A stretch of 64,000 nt of DNA from Prosthecobacter sp. SYSU 5D2. Lineage in GTDB: Bacteria; Verrucomicrobiota; Verrucomicrobiia; Verrucomicrobiales; Verrucomicrobiaceae. Below, piece by piece: positions 63,482 to 64,000 of this stretch (position 1 is the first letter of the stretch; every line of letters starts with the position of its first letter). The translations under genes were made by a program, and so were the position numbers. The stretch spans positions 248,001 to 312,000 of the forward strand of contig NZ_JBBYXL010000004.1 in the NCBI RefSeq assembly GCF_039655865.1, in the 5' to 3' direction. The notes beneath the pieces were generated by a model, which did no database searches, was not told the origin of the DNA, and saw nothing but the letters and a program-made list of their open reading frames with translations.

Positions 63482-64000
63482 TCAGCTTGGATCTGTAGCA
63501 AGCTTGTCCGCCATCCAGAGGGCAAAGAGGTGGGCGTCCCAGATCATGGTGGGCCAGCCGTGTTTTTTGCCGGGGCGGATGAGGAGTTCGACGGTCTTGC
63601 CCATCTCCGTGGCGCGCTTTTGGAAACGCTGGGACTGCTCGAGAGGGACCAAGATATCGGCATCGCCATGAACGATGAAGACGGGTGGCAGCCGGGCTGT
63701 GACGTGGAAGATGGGTGAGACGCCCTGGCCAATGACTTTCCATTTTTCCAGATCGGCGGCATCGGGGCCGAAGGAGTTGCGGTAGCTTTTGGGCGGGCCG
63801 CCATCGTGCAGGTTCTGGGTGGAGGGGCCGAGGTTGAGCAGATCCGTGACGGGATAGAAAACAGTGGCTGCCTGGACGGAGCTGTCTTCACGGTCAATAG
63901 GGTCAGGCGAAGCGGGATCGCCGGGGCCGCCACGGGTGGCGAGCATGAGGCTCAAATGGCCGCCGGAGCTGCCGCCGATGACGCCGAGGCGCTTGGGATC
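63482..64000 (-). CDS. Alpha/beta hydrolase (esterase), 5' end beyond the window
   Basis: The frame is open from the right edge to the stop at 63482, covering the last 172 residues. The visible part begins just before the nucleophile motif VIGGSSGGHLSLMLATRGG and continues with QAATVFYPVTDLLNLGPSTQ, the acid in VFIVHGDADILVPLEQSQRF and the His in GKKHGWPTMIWDAHLFA. It is of the BD-FAE/acetyl-esterase type, like the product of the gene at 31940. The N-terminal part with the HGG motif and any signal peptide lie outside the window. Confidence 0.88.
   Translation of the reverse strand, partial: DPKRLGVIGGSSGGHLSLMLATRGGPGDPASPDPIDREDSSVQAATVFYPVTDLLNLGPSTQNLHDGGPPKSYRNSFGPDAADLEKWKVIGQGVSPIFHVTARLPPVFIVHGDADILVPLEQSQRFQKRATEMGKTVELLIRPGKKHGWPTMIWDAHLFALWMADKLATDPS

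Overview
The window looks like a chromosomal segment of a Verrucomicrobiota bacterium, most likely Verrucomicrobiaceae (Prosthecobacter-like). This is inferred from gene content, not from a search: a Tat-exported DUF1501 protein, a formylglycine sulfatase next to a sugar isomerase/epimerase, a pre-peptidase C-terminal (PPC) domain protein, proline-rich zinc-ribbon membrane proteins and a classical atp operon, all in GC-rich DNA.

Layout. 1-1830: end of a probable DUF2126 protein, a transglutaminase and a pyridoxamine-phosphate-oxidase-fold protein. 1888-6332: a class D beta-lactamase, a DsbD-type thiol:disulfide reductase, an unassigned winged-helix-like protein and a pentapeptide-repeat protein. 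6376-11520 (minus): dapB-folK-rppH, then a single-pass membrane protein and the DUF1501 protein. 11744-14876 (plus): a visibly lower-GC pair of overlapping genes, an E1 alpha-beta fusion and a lipoyl/E3-binding-like/hexapeptide acyltransferase fusion. 15031-16385: a decayed ISL3-type insertion sequence. 16420-21322 (minus): an exopolysaccharide export operon (outer-membrane barrel, Wza-like exporter, Wzc-like tyrosine autokinase). 21516-26067: a deoxycytidylate-deaminase-family protein, prmA, tRNA-Gly, an Agl23-type membrane protein and ApbE. 26142-31848 (minus): isomerase and sulfatase, a small membrane protein, nfeD-floA and a zinc alcohol dehydrogenase. 31940-35912: an esterase and three overlapping genes for related exported proteins. 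35949-40385: an HxlR/NTF2/Dabb cluster and an AddA-like helicase-nuclease. 40596-47393: hydrolase, SPFH protein, Tat epimerase, PPC protein, LolD-like ATPase and VOC protein. 47434-54221 (minus): atpB-E-F-H-A-G-D-C. 54376-58576: a short-chain dehydrogenase, a TPM-domain pair and a discoidin-like exported protein. 58770-64000: glutamate dehydrogenase, rpoN, a zinc-ribbon membrane protein, tRNA-Ile(CAU) and the end of a second esterase.

The best candidate for an undescribed system is at 11744-14876. A fused 2-oxoacid dehydrogenase E1 overlaps a gene whose product carries a lipoyl swinging arm and an E3-binding-like segment, but has a CysE-like left-handed beta-helix acyltransferase where E2 normally has its catalytic domain. 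Beside an exopolysaccharide operon, this suggests that oxidative decarboxylation charges a lipoyl arm which then acylates a sugar or other hydroxyl acceptor directly. This is an inference from domain order.

Other notable signals are a perfect CRP-type palindrome 64 bases upstream of atpB, three long palindromic elements built from short repeated words in intergenic spacers (one inside the atp operon), and a three-gene family of exported coiled-coil/beta-sandwich proteins, one with a nuclease-like tail.
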